From the NCBI GenBank assembly GCA_963834685.1, contig CAWICW010000001.1:1-64000 (forward strand): 64,000 bases of DNA. The letters are read 5' to 3'. Made by a program: the position numbers and the translations under genes. Each line of letters starts with the position of its first letter. Positions within the stretch are counted from its first letter, which is position 1. Below are positions 10,202 through 19,753 of the stretch, piece after piece. The notes under the pieces are model-generated. The model was given only the letters and a program-made list of their open reading frames with translations, was not told the origin of the DNA and searched no databases. This DNA comes from Palsa-504 sp963834685. GTDB taxonomy: Bacteria; Actinomycetota; Actinomycetes; Streptosporangiales; Streptosporangiaceae.

Positions 10202-11233
10202 ATGAGTAACGCGCTGACGTTCCTCGGCCGTGACATGGCGGTCGATCTCGGTACTGCGAACACACTGGTCTACGTGCGTGGACGCGGCATCGTGCTGAAC
10301 GAACCGTCGGTGGTCGCACTCAACACCAACAACGGCCAGATCGTCGCCGTGGGCGCCGACGCTAAACGCATGATCGGCCGCACCCCGGGCAACATCGTGG
10401 CGGTGCGCCCGCTCAAGGACGGGGTCATCGCCGACTTCGACGTGACCGAGCGGATGCTGCGGTACTTCATCCAGAAGGTGCACCGGCGTACCCATCTGGC
10501 CAAGCCGAGACTCGTGGTGGCCGTGCCGAGCGGGATCACCGGCGTGGAGCAGAGCGCGGTGAAGGAGGCCGGCCATCAGGCCGGCGCCCGGCGGGTCTAC
10601 ATCATCGAGGAACCGATGGCCGCGGCGATCGGCGCGGGCCTGCCGATCAACGAGCCGACCGGCAACATGGTGGTCGACATCGGCGGCGGCACCACCGAAG
10701 TCGCGGTGATCTCACTGGGCGGCATCGTCACCTCCCAGTCCATCAGGATCGGCGGCGACGAGATGGACCAGGCCATCATCACCTTCGGGAAAAAGGAATA
10801 CTCGCTCATGCTCGGCGAGCGGACCGCCGAGGAAATCAAGATGGCCCTGGGCTCCGCGTACCCGTCCGAGGACGAGCCGCACGCCGAGATCCGGGGCCGG
10901 GACCTGGTCAGCGGCCTGCCCAAGACCGTCGTGATCTCCGCGGCTGAGGTGCGCCGGGCCATCGAGGAACCGCTCAACCTGATCATCGACGCGGTCAAGA
11001 ACACGCTGGACAAGTGCCCGCCCGAGCTGGCCGGCGACGTCATGGACCGGGGCATCGCACTGACCGGCGGCGGCGCCCTCCTGCGCGGACTAGAGTCACG
11101 AATCCGGGAGGAAACCGGGATGCCCGTGCAGGTCGCGGACAACCCGCTGGACTCCGTGGTGCTCGGCACGGGCAAGTGTGTCGAGGACTTCGATACGTTG
11201 CGTCAGGTGCTGGTGCCGGACTCCAGGCGCTGA
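10202..11233 (+). CDS. mreB: Rod shape-determining protein MreB
   Basis: Actin-like ATPase that forms membrane-associated filaments organising lateral-wall or spore-wall synthesis. Phosphate-binding motifs AVDLGTANTLVY (near the N-terminus) and VDIGGGTTEVAV, and the adenosine motif TGGGALLRGL, are intact. The ATG giving MSNALTFLGRDMAVDLG yields 343 aa, the family length; the open frame extends further upstream but that part does not look like MreB. It is first in the mreB-mreC-mreD-mrdA-rodA run. Confidence 0.95.
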   Translation: MSNALTFLGRDMAVDLGTANTLVYVRGRGIVLNEPSVVALNTNNGQIVAVGADAKRMIGRTPGNIVAVRPLKDGVIADFDVTERMLRYFIQKVHRRTHLAKPRLVVAVPSGITGVEQSAVKEAGHQAGARRVYIIEEPMAAAIGAGLPINEPTGNMVVDIGGGTTEVAVISLGGIVTSQSIRIGGDEMDQAIITFGKKEYSLMLGERTAEEIKMALGSAYPSEDEPHAEIRGRDLVSGLPKTVVISAAEVRRAIEEPLNLIIDAVKNTLDKCPPELAGDVMDRGIALTGGGALLRGLESRIREETGMPVQVADNPLDSVVLGTGKCVEDFDTLRQVLVPDSRR

Positions 11234-11291
11234 TCCTGACGCGGCCCGAGAACCCGTCGCATCGGCCGCGGGGGACTGACTAGGAGCCGCA

Positions 11292-12278
11292 GTGCACGAC
11301 AGCCGGCGTACACGCCTGGTTCTTGGCGTGCTCCTGATCATCGCGATTGCCCTGATCACGCTCGATTTCCGCGATGGCAGCGCATCCCCGGCCCGCAACG
11401 TCGGCGCGGACGTCTTCGGGCCTATTGAGCGGGTCACCCACGACGTGACCGACCCGGTCGCCAGCCTCTTCGACTCGATTACCGGCGGGCCCTCTGCGCA
11501 GAGCACGATCGCGAACCTGCAGCAGGAAAACGCCGCGCTGCGGGCCCAGCTCAGCTCGGCTCAGCTGAGCAAGGCGGCCCGGCAGCAGCTGACCCAGCTG
11601 CTGCAGCTGGACGCGGGCGGCTACCGGATCATGGCCGCGAGCGTGATCGCGGCCGGCGGCGACTACTCCGACACGGTCACGCTGGACGTCGGGCGCAGCG
11701 ACGGGATCAAGCAGGACGAGACCGTGCTCAACGGCTCCGGCTTCGTCGGCACCGTTACCCAGGTGAGCGAGGACACCTCGACCGTCGTGCTGGCCGACGA
11801 CGCGTCGTCGGTGATCGGCGTGCAGCTGGAAGGAAGCGGCGAGATCGGCGCCGTCACCGGGACGGGCAAGTCCATGTCCGGGTCGGCCATGCTGCGCCTC
11901 ACCCTGTTCGACGCGAACGCGGTGCTGGAGCCCGGGCAGCAGGTCGATACCTACGCCTCGGTGGGTGACCAGCCCGAGGTTCCCGGTGTGCCCGTGGGCA
12001 CGGTGGTCTCGGTCCATTCCAGCCCCGGATCGCTCACCCAGACGGCGCTGGTCCGCCCGTTCGTCAACTTCACCGCCCTCGGCGTGGTCGGCATCGTCGT
12101 CCAGGTGCCCAGGCACAACCCGAGGACCTCGATCCTGCCGCGTCCCGCGCCCACGGTCACGATCACCGTCACCCCCGGCCCGTCCTCGTCGGCCTCCCTC
12201 GCCCCGGGCACCCTGCCGTCGTCGGCCGGGGGAGCCTCATCACCCTCGGCCACCCCCTCGGCGACGGGCGGAGGCTGA
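11292..12278 (+). CDS. mreC: Rod shape-determining protein MreC
   Basis: Bitopic elongasome scaffold linking MreB to PBP2. A transmembrane segment lies at about residues 9-25, followed by a coiled coil (about 60-105, IANLQQENAALRAQL) and the beta-barrel periplasmic-type domain (VGTVTQVSEDTSTVVLADD). A Pro/Ser-rich tail ends the 328-aa protein. GTG start. Its stop codon overlaps the mreD start by one base. Confidence 0.93.
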   Translation: MHDSRRTRLVLGVLLIIAIALITLDFRDGSASPARNVGADVFGPIERVTHDVTDPVASLFDSITGGPSAQSTIANLQQENAALRAQLSSAQLSKAARQQLTQLLQLDAGGYRIMAASVIAAGGDYSDTVTLDVGRSDGIKQDETVLNGSGFVGTVTQVSEDTSTVVLADDASSVIGVQLEGSGEIGAVTGTGKSMSGSAMLRLTLFDANAVLEPGQQVDTYASVGDQPEVPGVPVGTVVSVHSSPGSLTQTALVRPFVNFTALGVVGIVVQVPRHNPRTSILPRPAPTVTITVTPGPSSSASLAPGTLPSSAGGASSPSATPSATGGG

Positions 12279-13782
12279 TGCTACGCGGGCTGATCTCCTT
12301 CGCGGTCGTCGGGATCGCGGTCATCGTCCAGGTCACCATCGTTGACCGGATCGCCTTCCCCGGCGGGGCCGGACCCGACGTGGTGCTGCTCGCGGTGGCT
12401 GCGCTGGCCCTGGCGGGCGGACCGATGACCGGCGCGCTGATCGGTTTCTGGGGCGGCCTGGCGCTGGACGTCGCCCCGCCGGGCAGCCACTTCGTCGGCC
12501 AGAACGCGCTGGTGTTCTGCCTGGTCGGCTACGCGTGCGGGCTCGTCGCCGACGTCCCGAACGGCGAAGGGGTGCCAGAACAAGGGCACACCGCGCTATT
12601 CGAGATCGTGGTCACCGCGGTCGGCGCGGTGCTCGGGGAGGCGCTGGCCGCCCTGCTCGGCGCCATGCTCAGCGATCCGCGGGTGACCTGGCCCGCCATC
12701 AGGCACGTGCTGCCGGTGGCCATGGCCTACGACGTGCTGTTGTGCCCCTTCGTGCTGTACGCGGCCGCGGCGGCGCTGCGCCTGGCCGGAACGCCGCGGT
12801 CGGAGCGGAACCGCGCCGCGTGGGCCATGCCTGCGGCCCGCCCGGCGGCCACTGCCCAGGGCGCGATCAGGCAGGTAAACGGCGGTAACACGCCGCGGCT
12901 GCGGCTGGCGGAGCGAGGCAAGGGGGAGGGCCTGGGCAACGGGCTGCGCGGCCCGGGGGCCGGGGGACGGGCTGCGGCCCGGCGCGAGCCGCGGCTGAAG
13001 CTCGGCCAGGGCGGCCCGCTCGGCGCGAGCATGGGCGCCGCCTTGGCGACCAGCGGTACCCGCCGCGGTTCGCGGCTCTCCAGCGGCACGATGGCGGGCG
13101 CGCTTGGCGGCGGCGCGGCCAAGGTCAAGTTCGGGACCCGCCGCGGCGAGGGCATGCTCGGCGGTGCCATGGCCCTGAACTCCAGCCTGGCCCGCTCCGG
13201 CCTGAACAGCTCGCGGTTCGGCCCGTCGCGGATGGGCCGTTCCCTGCTCGGCGGCTCGGTGTTCAGCCGCTCGTCCTCGGCGTTGCGCCCGTCGGCCCCG
13301 CCCCGCAAGCCAGCCTCGATCGGCCGGTCGTCCTTCCTGGGCCGCTCGTCCTTCCTGGGCCGCTCGTCCGGGCTCGGCGGCTCGTCCGGGCTCGGCCGGA
13401 CGTCCTCCCCCGGCCGGACCTCCCCGTTCGGCCGTTCCCTCACCACGCGCCGAACGGCCGGCGGCTCCGCTCGGCGCCCGGCGGCTCGGCCACCGGATAC
13501 GCGTCCCGCTTCTCGCGGCCGGGTACGCTCGCCCGGCTGGCCGGCGCGCTGCGCCGGACGACCCGGCACCGGCCGCGACTGCGCTCACGCCAGACCGCCT
13601 TCCGCCAGCCGCTCGGGGGCCGCTCGCCGGGCCGCGGCTGGTTGCGGCGCTCGTCCCTGCACGGCACGACCGGCCGCCGCTGGGCCGGCGGGCGGGCGTC
13701 ACGGCTGGGGGCCGGTCCCACCCGGCTGCACATGCCGCGTCCCCGGGCGAAGAAGAGATGGTGGACAGGAGGTTACCGTTGA
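12278..13782 (+). CDS. mreD: MreD with long basic C-terminal extension; apparent frameshift near 13440-13460
   Basis: Residues 1-165 are a normal MreD-like membrane domain with five or so transmembrane helices (starting MLRGLISFAVVGIAVIVQ). A very long Gly/Ser/Arg-rich, strongly basic tail follows, including repeated RSSFLG and GLGRTSS units. The initial frame runs open into mrdA, but third-position GC switches to a second frame around 13440-13460. In that frame the tail continues as ASRFSRPGTLARLAG and ends KKRWWTGGYR with TGA at 13780. This implies a frameshift (assembly error, mutation or recoding); no obvious slippery site is present. Reconstructed length is about 500 aa against roughly 160-230 aa for ordinary MreD. 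Confidence 0.75.
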
Positions 13783-15863
13783 ACGTGTCGTCGCGCCGCC
13801 GCCTCGTCCTGCTCTACGTGATCGCCGCCGCGATGCTGGTCTCGCTCGGGGGCCGGCTCTACTACCTGCAGGTGATGAACAACACCTCGTTCACCAAGCT
13901 GGCCGAGCAGAACCAGACCAGGGACGTGATCGTGCCCGCGGTCCGCGGCCAGATCCTCGATGACGTGGGCAACCAGCTGGTCACCAACCAGACGGCCCTG
14001 GTCGTCTCGGTGGACATGATGACCCTGAACCAGCAGCCCGGCGGCGCCGCCCCTGTCCTGAAGCGGCTGGCCCCGCTGCTGGGCATGTCGTATACCAAGC
14101 TGAGCGAGGAGACCCGGCTGTGCACCAAGGGCGTGCCGCAGCCCTGCTGGGTCGGCTCGCCCTACCAGCCCATCCCGGTGGACCAGCATGTCTCGGACCA
14201 GATAGCGCTGCAGGTCATGGAGGAACAGAAGGAGTTCCCGGGCGTCACCGCGCAGGTTCAGCCGGTCGTCAACTACCCCGAGCCCTACGGGGCCAACCCG
14301 GCGCAGGTCCTGGGCTACCTGCAGCCGATTACCCCCCAGGAGATCGCCAGCCGGCACCTGCCGGTGACCGGCTTCTCCGGGGTGGACCTGGTCGGCCAGG
14401 CCGGACTGGAGGCCCAGTACGACAGCCAGCTGCGCGGCAAAGCCGGGACCCAGGTGGTATCGGTCAACGCCGCAGGCGACGTCACCGGCACCGTCAGCCA
14501 GACCTCGCCCATCACCGGTGACGACCTGGTGACCAGCATCAACGCGCAGGTCCAGGCCGACGTCCAGAACGCCCTCAACGGCGCGATCAGCCGGTCGCGG
14601 GCGGCCGGGAACGCCGCCAACCAGGGCGCGGCGGTCGTGATGACGACGACCGGCCGGATCGTGGCCATGGCCAGCTACCCGGATTACAACCCGAGCATCT
14701 GGACCGGCGGCATCTCCCAGCAGGAGTTCAACGACCTGTTCGGCACCAAGGACGGGGAGCCGATCCTTAACTGGGCCGCCCAGGGCCAGTACGCGCCGGG
14801 ATCGACGTTCAAGGTCACCTCGACCGCCGCCGCGGTGGCCGACGGGTACCCGCTGGACGGCCTGTACAGCTGCCCGGGCTCGTTCAGCATCGGCAGCCAG
14901 AAGTTCCTCAACGACGGCAACCCGAACCTCGGCGACATGACGTTCGCGACGGCGCTCATCCAGTCCTGCGACACGGTGTACTACCAGCTCGGCTACGACA
15001 TGTACCTGAGCGATAACCCGAAAGCCAACGACAAGACCGGGCCGAACGCCCCGATCCAGAAGATGCAGAAGATGGAGCTGGCCTGGGGCTTCGGCCAGGA
15101 CACCGGCATCGACCTGCCCGCCGAGTCGGCGGGCTCCATCCCCACCCGGCAGTGGCTGTACTACCTGTGGAAAGACAACGCCCACACCGGCCAGAACTGG
15201 TGCAAGTACGGGAAGCAGGACGGCTCCTACGTCCAGCAGATCGAATACCAGGACTGCCAGAACGGCTGGCAGTGGGAACCCGGGCAGGCCGCCATCGCCG
15301 CGATCGGCCAGGGCTACGTGACCGTCACCCCGCTCCAGCTGGCCAACGCCTACGCCGCGCTGGCTAACGGCGGCACCCTGTACAGCCCGCGGATCGGCGA
15401 GGCGCTCATCTCACCGTCTACCGGGCAGGTGGTCCAGAAGATCAACCCGCCGGTCATCCGCCACCTGCCGGTGTCCGGTGACACGCTGGCCTACATCCGC
15501 AACGCGCTGGCCGGGGTGGTGACCCAGGGCACCGCGGCCGGCGCCTTCAGCGGGTTCCCGCTCAACCAGGTCTGCGTGGCGGGCAAGACCGGTACCGCTC
15601 AGCTCTTCGGTAAGAACGCGACCTCGGTATTCGCCTCGTTCGCGCCGTGCAACGACCCGAAGTACGTGGTCGTGGTCATGGTCCCGGACTCCGGGTACGG
15701 CGCCGACGTGGCCGCCCCCGCGGTCCGCCGGATCTGGGACGACATCTACGGCCTCGAGGGGCACAAGGCCGCGGTGCCCAGCGGCCAGCTGCCGTCCTCG
15801 CTGCCGCAGATCACCTCCGCCGGCACGATCGACGCGCCGTCCGGCTACACCAGGGAGCCATGA
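13758..15863 (+). CDS. mrdA: Penicillin-binding protein 2 (elongasome transpeptidase)
   Basis: Monofunctional class B PBP that cross-links peptidoglycan with RodA. A single N-terminal transmembrane anchor (about residues 14-34) is followed by the dimerisation domain. The transpeptidase motifs are STFK (Ser at about 352), SCD at about 402 and KTGTAQ at about 611. The ATG start overlaps the frameshifted end of mreD by 25 bases; a GTG at 13785 is an alternative. Its stop overlaps the rodA start. Its 701 aa are normal. Confidence 0.94.
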   Translation: MVDRRLPLNVSSRRRLVLLYVIAAAMLVSLGGRLYYLQVMNNTSFTKLAEQNQTRDVIVPAVRGQILDDVGNQLVTNQTALVVSVDMMTLNQQPGGAAPVLKRLAPLLGMSYTKLSEETRLCTKGVPQPCWVGSPYQPIPVDQHVSDQIALQVMEEQKEFPGVTAQVQPVVNYPEPYGANPAQVLGYLQPITPQEIASRHLPVTGFSGVDLVGQAGLEAQYDSQLRGKAGTQVVSVNAAGDVTGTVSQTSPITGDDLVTSINAQVQADVQNALNGAISRSRAAGNAANQGAAVVMTTTGRIVAMASYPDYNPSIWTGGISQQEFNDLFGTKDGEPILNWAAQGQYAPGSTFKVTSTAAAVADGYPLDGLYSCPGSFSIGSQKFLNDGNPNLGDMTFATALIQSCDTVYYQLGYDMYLSDNPKANDKTGPNAPIQKMQKMELAWGFGQDTGIDLPAESAGSIPTRQWLYYLWKDNAHTGQNWCKYGKQDGSYVQQIEYQDCQNGWQWEPGQAAIAAIGQGYVTVTPLQLANAYAALANGGTLYSPRIGEALISPSTGQVVQKINPPVIRHLPVSGDTLAYIRNALAGVVTQGTAAGAFSGFPLNQVCVAGKTGTAQLFGKNATSVFASFAPCNDPKYVVVVMVPDSGYGADVAAPAVRRIWDDIYGLEGHKAAVPSGQLPSSLPQITSAGTIDAPSGYTREP

Positions 15864-17083
15864 TGCTAGGCCGGTCCAGCCCGAGCTACACCGTCCGCGG
15901 GTACAGCGCGCCGCGGCCCGGTGCGTTCGCCGGCCGTCCGCGGTCCCTGCTGGCCCGGGCCTTCGCCCGGAACTCGGTGCTGCGGCAGATGGACTGGGTG
16001 CTGGTCGTGGTGGTCGGCGGGCTGAGCGCGATCGGTATCCTGCTGGTCTGGTCGGCGACTCAGCCGTCGCTGCTCGCCGCGGGCCAGGACCCGCGCACGT
16101 ACCTGAAGAAGCAGCTGCTGTGGGTCGTGATCGGGCTGATCCTGATGTTCGCGGTGAGCTTCGCGGACAGCCGCCAGCTGCGATCGTGGGCGCCGCTGGC
16201 CTACGGGGCTACCCTGCTCGGCCTGCTGGCCGTGCTGACCCCGCTCGGCTCGGACATCAACGGCGCGCACGCCTGGATCTCCCTGCCCGGCGGCTTTCAG
16301 GTCGAGCCCTCGGAGTTCGCCAAGGTCGCTCTCATCCTCATCGTGGCCAGGGTCTTCAGCCAGGCCCGGGGCGCGAGGCCCGGCCTGCGCTCGGTCCTTC
16401 TGGCCCTGGCCGTCGCCGCGCCGCTGCTGGCCCTGGTGGTGATCGAGCCCGCGCTGGGCGTGGCCCTGGTCCTGATCGCGGTGACCGCCACCATGATCGT
16501 GCTGTCCGGGACCCGGCTGCGCATCATCGCCGCCCTGGTCGCAATCGTGGGCGCGGCCGTGGCTTTGGCCGGCGGTACGCACCTGCTGAAGTCCTACCAG
16601 CTGACCAGGTTCACCTCGTTCCTGCACCCCTCGGCCGACCTGGCCGGCGCCGGCTACAACGCGGCCCAGGCCAAGATCGCGGTCGGCTCGGGCGGGATGT
16701 TCGGCGAGGGCCTGTTCCACGGCCAGCTGGTGGCGGGCAACTTCGTGCCGTCCCAGCAGACGGACTTCATCTTTACCGTGGCCGGCGAGGAGCTCGGCTT
16801 CGTCGGCACCATCACCATCGTCGTCCTGCTCGGCATCGTGATCGCCCGCGCGCTTCGCATCGCCGCCCGGGCCGACGACCTGTTCGGCGTGCTGATCGCC
16901 TCCGGCGTGGCAATCTGGTTCGCGTTCCAGTCGTTCGTGAACATCGGCATGACGATCGGCATCATGCCCATCACCGGCCTGCCGCTGCCGTTCGTCTCCT
17001 ACGGCGGCTCCGCGGTCTTCGCCGACATGATCGCTATCGGCATGCTCCAGTGCGTCCGCCGCCACCACAGTGTCTTCGACTGA
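15860..17083 (+). CDS. rodA: RodA, SEDS-family peptidoglycan glycosyltransferase
   Basis: Polymerises lipid II during elongation or sporulation, working with the PBP2 encoded just upstream. About ten transmembrane helices are present. SEDS motifs seen are GAHAWI, QVEPSEFAK and the conserved FTVAGEELGF with its acidic residues. The C-terminal region MPITGLPLPFVSYGGSA is the family signature. Two adjacent ATG codons at 15860 and 15863 are possible starts, both overlapping the mrdA stop. Its stop codon lies inside the first unit of a 17-bp tandem repeat. Confidence 0.93.
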   Translation: MMLGRSSPSYTVRGYSAPRPGAFAGRPRSLLARAFARNSVLRQMDWVLVVVVGGLSAIGILLVWSATQPSLLAAGQDPRTYLKKQLLWVVIGLILMFAVSFADSRQLRSWAPLAYGATLLGLLAVLTPLGSDINGAHAWISLPGGFQVEPSEFAKVALILIVARVFSQARGARPGLRSVLLALAVAAPLLALVVIEPALGVALVLIAVTATMIVLSGTRLRIIAALVAIVGAAVALAGGTHLLKSYQLTRFTSFLHPSADLAGAGYNAAQAKIAVGSGGMFGEGLFHGQLVAGNFVPSQQTDFIFTVAGEELGFVGTITIVVLLGIVIARALRIAARADDLFGVLIASGVAIWFAFQSFVNIGMTIGIMPITGLPLPFVSYGGSAVFADMIAIGMLQCVRRHHSVFD

Positions 17084-17140
17084 ACGGTGTCTTGGACTGA
17101 CCGGTGCCTTCGACTAGACGGTGCGTTCCACTGAACGGGG
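17073..17140 (+). repeat. Four tandem 17-bp units at the end of rodA
   Basis: Units TCTTCGACTGAACGGTG, TCTTGGACTGACCGGTG, CCTTCGACTAGACGGTG and CGTTCCACTGAACGGGG follow each other without gaps. The first contains the rodA stop codon. Phase is constant and 3-5 positions vary between units. Because it starts within codons of rodA, it may have arisen by slippage duplicating the gene end. Confidence 0.85.
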
Positions 17141-17142
17141 CC

Positions 17143-17664
17143 TTACTTCGCCGCGGACACGACGATCGTGGTCACGTTCGTGTTGCCGAGTCCGGCGATG
17201 CTGGCGGCCGGGAACTGAGCCACCGATTCGATGTTGCCCTTGAAACCGTGCCCGGTGAACACGATGACCGCCCCGTTCTGGCTGCCCTGGCTGAGCATCG
17301 AGTTGCTCGTGACCGTGAAGCCGGCCTGCGGCAGCGCCGTGGCGTAGAAACGCGCCACGTCCGCGGGGGCGACCAAGCCGAAGACGACGAGGAGCGACGA
17401 GCCGCCCGACACGTTCTCGCCGACCTTCGCCGCGGCCGGAACCGGGAAGCTGCCGATCGTCCCCTTGACCGTGACCATCTTGCCCGCGATGGGCGGTCCG
17501 GACGTCGGCGGAGCGGACGTTATGACCGGGACCGCGCTCTGGCTCGACGCGGGCGAACTCGCGGTGGACGAGCTGGCCGACGGGGTCCCGGCCGAGCACG
17601 CTGCCGCGGACAGGCTGACCGCGCACGCGGCCAGGGCCAGCGCGGCAGGACGGTACTTGTTCAT
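17143..17664 (-). CDS. Secreted lipoprotein of unknown function
   Basis: A 173-aa protein with a signal peptide and lipobox LSAAACSAG (Cys23 as the predicted lipidation site), then a Ser/Thr/Pro-rich spacer of about 40 residues and a compact domain of about 110 aa. The domain contains the pattern VAPADVARFYATALPQAGFTV seen in small cell-surface proteins, but I cannot assign a family. It is convergent with rodA and divergent from the radical SAM gene. The open frame is clearly coding by its GC-rich third positions. Confidence 0.8.
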   Translation of the reverse strand: MNKYRPAALALAACAVSLSAAACSAGTPSASSSTASSPASSQSAVPVITSAPPTSGPPIAGKMVTVKGTIGSFPVPAAAKVGENVSGGSSLLVVFGLVAPADVARFYATALPQAGFTVTSNSMLSQGSQNGAVIVFTGHGFKGNIESVAQFPAASIAGLGNTNVTTIVVSAAK

Positions 17665-17806
17665 CGGTTTCCTTCATTCGGTCCAGACGTCACAGGTGCC
17701 CACCTTAAACGCCCTCCCGACCAGGTGAGCCCAATTTCGCCGTAGCTCCGGCGAGCGATCCGCTGCGCGGCGGTGTCACTACGGCCCGTTCAGATAATCT
17801 ACTTAA

Positions 17807-19753
17807 ATGCCTGTTGACTCGGTCTACCCAGCGCTCGAGCCGTTGCTGCCGCGTGTGCGCAAGCCGATCCAGTACATCGGCGGCGAGGTGGGCTCGGTCA
17901 CCAAGGACTGGGACACCGCCGACGTCCGCTGGGCGCTGTGCTATCCGGACGCCTACGAGGTCGGGCTGCCCAACCAGGGCGTCCAGATCCTCTACGAGGT
18001 GCTGAACGAGCGCGAGGGCGTGCTGGCCGAGCGGACCTACACCGTGTGGCCCGACCTCGAGGCGCTCATGCGCGAATACGGCGTGCCCCAGTTCACGGTG
18101 GACGCGCACCGGCCGGTCAGCGCCTTCGACGCGCTCGGCGTCAGCTTCGCGACCGAGATGGCCTACACAAACCTCCTCACCGTGCTCGACCTGGCGGGGA
18201 TTCCTCTTTTTTCTGCCGAACGGACCGCGGCTCACCCTCTGGTCATCGCCGGGGGCCACGCGGCGTTCAACCCCGAACCCGTCGCCGACTTCCTGGACGC
18301 GGTGGTTCTCGGCGACGGCGAACAGGCGGTGCTCGCGATCACCGGCCTGATTCGCGACTGGAAGCGGGCCGGGCAGCCCGGCGGCCGGGACGGCCTGCTG
18401 ACCAGTCTCGCAACGGTCGCCTACGTGCCTCGCTTCTACGACGTATCGTATCTCCCCGACGGCAGGATATCGAACGTATCGCCGAATCGTCAAGGCGTTC
18501 CGCCCACAGTTTCGAAACACACCGTGATGGACCTGGACGCGTGGCCGTATCCGCGCCGGCCCATCGTCCCGGTCGCGGAGACCGTGCACGAGCGGTACAG
18601 CGTGGAGATCTTCCGCGGCTGCACCCGCGGCTGCCGGTTCTGCCAGGCCGGCATGATCACCCGGCCGGTCCGGGAGCGGTCCATCACCACGATCGGCTCG
18701 ATGGTCGCCGGCGGCGTTGCGGCTAGCGGGTTCGACGAGGTCGGGCTGCTCTCGCTGTCCAGCGCGGACCACAGCGAGATCAACGAGATCGCCGTCGACC
18801 TGGCCGACTGCTACGAGGGCACCAACGTCGGGCTGTCGCTCCCGTCGACCCGGGTGGACGCGTTCAACGTGACCCTGGCCAACGAGCTGAGCCGGAACGG
18901 CCGCCGGTCCGGGCTGACCTTCGCCCCCGAGGGCGGGTCGGAGCGGATGCGCAAGGTGATCAACAAGATGGTCGACGAGGAGGACCTGCTGCGCACCGTC
19001 ACCACGGCCTACGCGAGCGGGTGGCGGCAGGTGAAGCTGTACTTCATGTGCGGGCTACCGACCGAGACCGATGCCGACGTGCTGGCCATCGCCCAGCTGG
19101 CCCGCCGGGTCATCGCCGCGGGCCGGGAGGCGACCGGGCGGCGCGACATCCGGTGCACGGTGTCGATCGGTGCCTTCGTGCCCAAGCCGCACACGCCGTT
19201 CCAGTGGGCCGCCCAGTGCGCGCCGGAGGTGGTAGACGCGCGGCTGCGCGCCCTCGGTGGCGCGCTGCGGGCCGATCGCGCCTACGGCAAGTCGATCGGA
19301 TACCGGTACCACGACGGGGAGCCGGGCATCATCGAAGGGCTGCTGTCGCGGGGCGACCGCCGGGTGAGCGGCGTGATCCTGGCCGCGTGGCGGGACGGCG
19401 CGCGGTTCGACGGGTGGAGCGAGTACTTCTCGTTCGAGCGGTGGTCCCGCTGCGCCGAGTCTGCGCTGGCCACTGAGCCGGTGAACGTCGCATGGTACAC
19501 TACGCGCGAACGTGATTACAGTGAGGTGTTCCCCTGGGATCACCTGGACGCGGGCCTTGACCGCGACTGGCTCTGGCAGGACTGGCAGGACTCCATCGCC
19601 CCCGAGGGAGCGGCCGAGGTGGAAGATTGCCGCTGGACTCCGTGTTATGAATGCGGAGTCTGCTCCGCTATGGGTACCGAGATCCAGGTGGGTCCGACCG
19701 GGGAACGGCTCGACGGGAGGCGCCTGCTTCCCGTAGTGAGCGGGAGGCCATGA
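17807..19753 (+). CDS. TIGR03960-family B12-binding-like radical SAM protein
   Basis: Radical SAM enzyme whose [4Fe-4S] cluster ligands are Cys272, Cys276 and Cys279 in CTRGCRFC. The N-terminal half resembles a cobalamin-binding domain (DAYEVGLPNQG, VIAGGHAAFNPEP). It is always paired with the following TIGR03936 gene upstream of rne in actinobacteria, and a role in tRNA or RNA modification has been suggested by that context but is not established here. ATG start and 648 aa. The segment encoding PLFSAERT uses CCT CTT TTT TCT, atypical codons coinciding with the T-tract motif. The stop overlaps the next start (ATGA). Confidence 0.93.
   Translation: MPVDSVYPALEPLLPRVRKPIQYIGGEVGSVTKDWDTADVRWALCYPDAYEVGLPNQGVQILYEVLNEREGVLAERTYTVWPDLEALMREYGVPQFTVDAHRPVSAFDALGVSFATEMAYTNLLTVLDLAGIPLFSAERTAAHPLVIAGGHAAFNPEPVADFLDAVVLGDGEQAVLAITGLIRDWKRAGQPGGRDGLLTSLATVAYVPRFYDVSYLPDGRISNVSPNRQGVPPTVSKHTVMDLDAWPYPRRPIVPVAETVHERYSVEIFRGCTRGCRFCQAGMITRPVRERSITTIGSMVAGGVAASGFDEVGLLSLSSADHSEINEIAVDLADCYEGTNVGLSLPSTRVDAFNVTLANELSRNGRRSGLTFAPEGGSERMRKVINKMVDEEDLLRTVTTAYASGWRQVKLYFMCGLPTETDADVLAIAQLARRVIAAGREATGRRDIRCTVSIGAFVPKPHTPFQWAAQCAPEVVDARLRALGGALRADRAYGKSIGYRYHDGEPGIIEGLLSRGDRRVSGVILAAWRDGARFDGWSEYFSFERWSRCAESALATEPVNVAWYTTRERDYSEVFPWDHLDAGLDRDWLWQDWQDSIAPEGAAEVEDCRWTPCYECGVCSAMGTEIQVGPTGERLDGRRLLPVVSGRP
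18206..18225 (+). repeat. T-tract/CGAACGG motif, copy inside the radical SAM gene
   Basis: CTTTTTTCTGCCGAACGGAC lies in frame as part of PLFSAERT. Six consecutive T residues in a gene this GC-rich are conspicuous. Same strand as the other copies. Confidence 0.5.

Noticed and set aside
13400..13470. Programmed frameshift in mreD
   Set aside because: No slippery heptamer or downstream pseudoknot is evident, so I treat recoding as only one possibility behind error or mutation.
17073..17140. Short tandem repeat considered as a CRISPR array
   Set aside because: Units are 17 bp with no spacers; no cas genes in the window.
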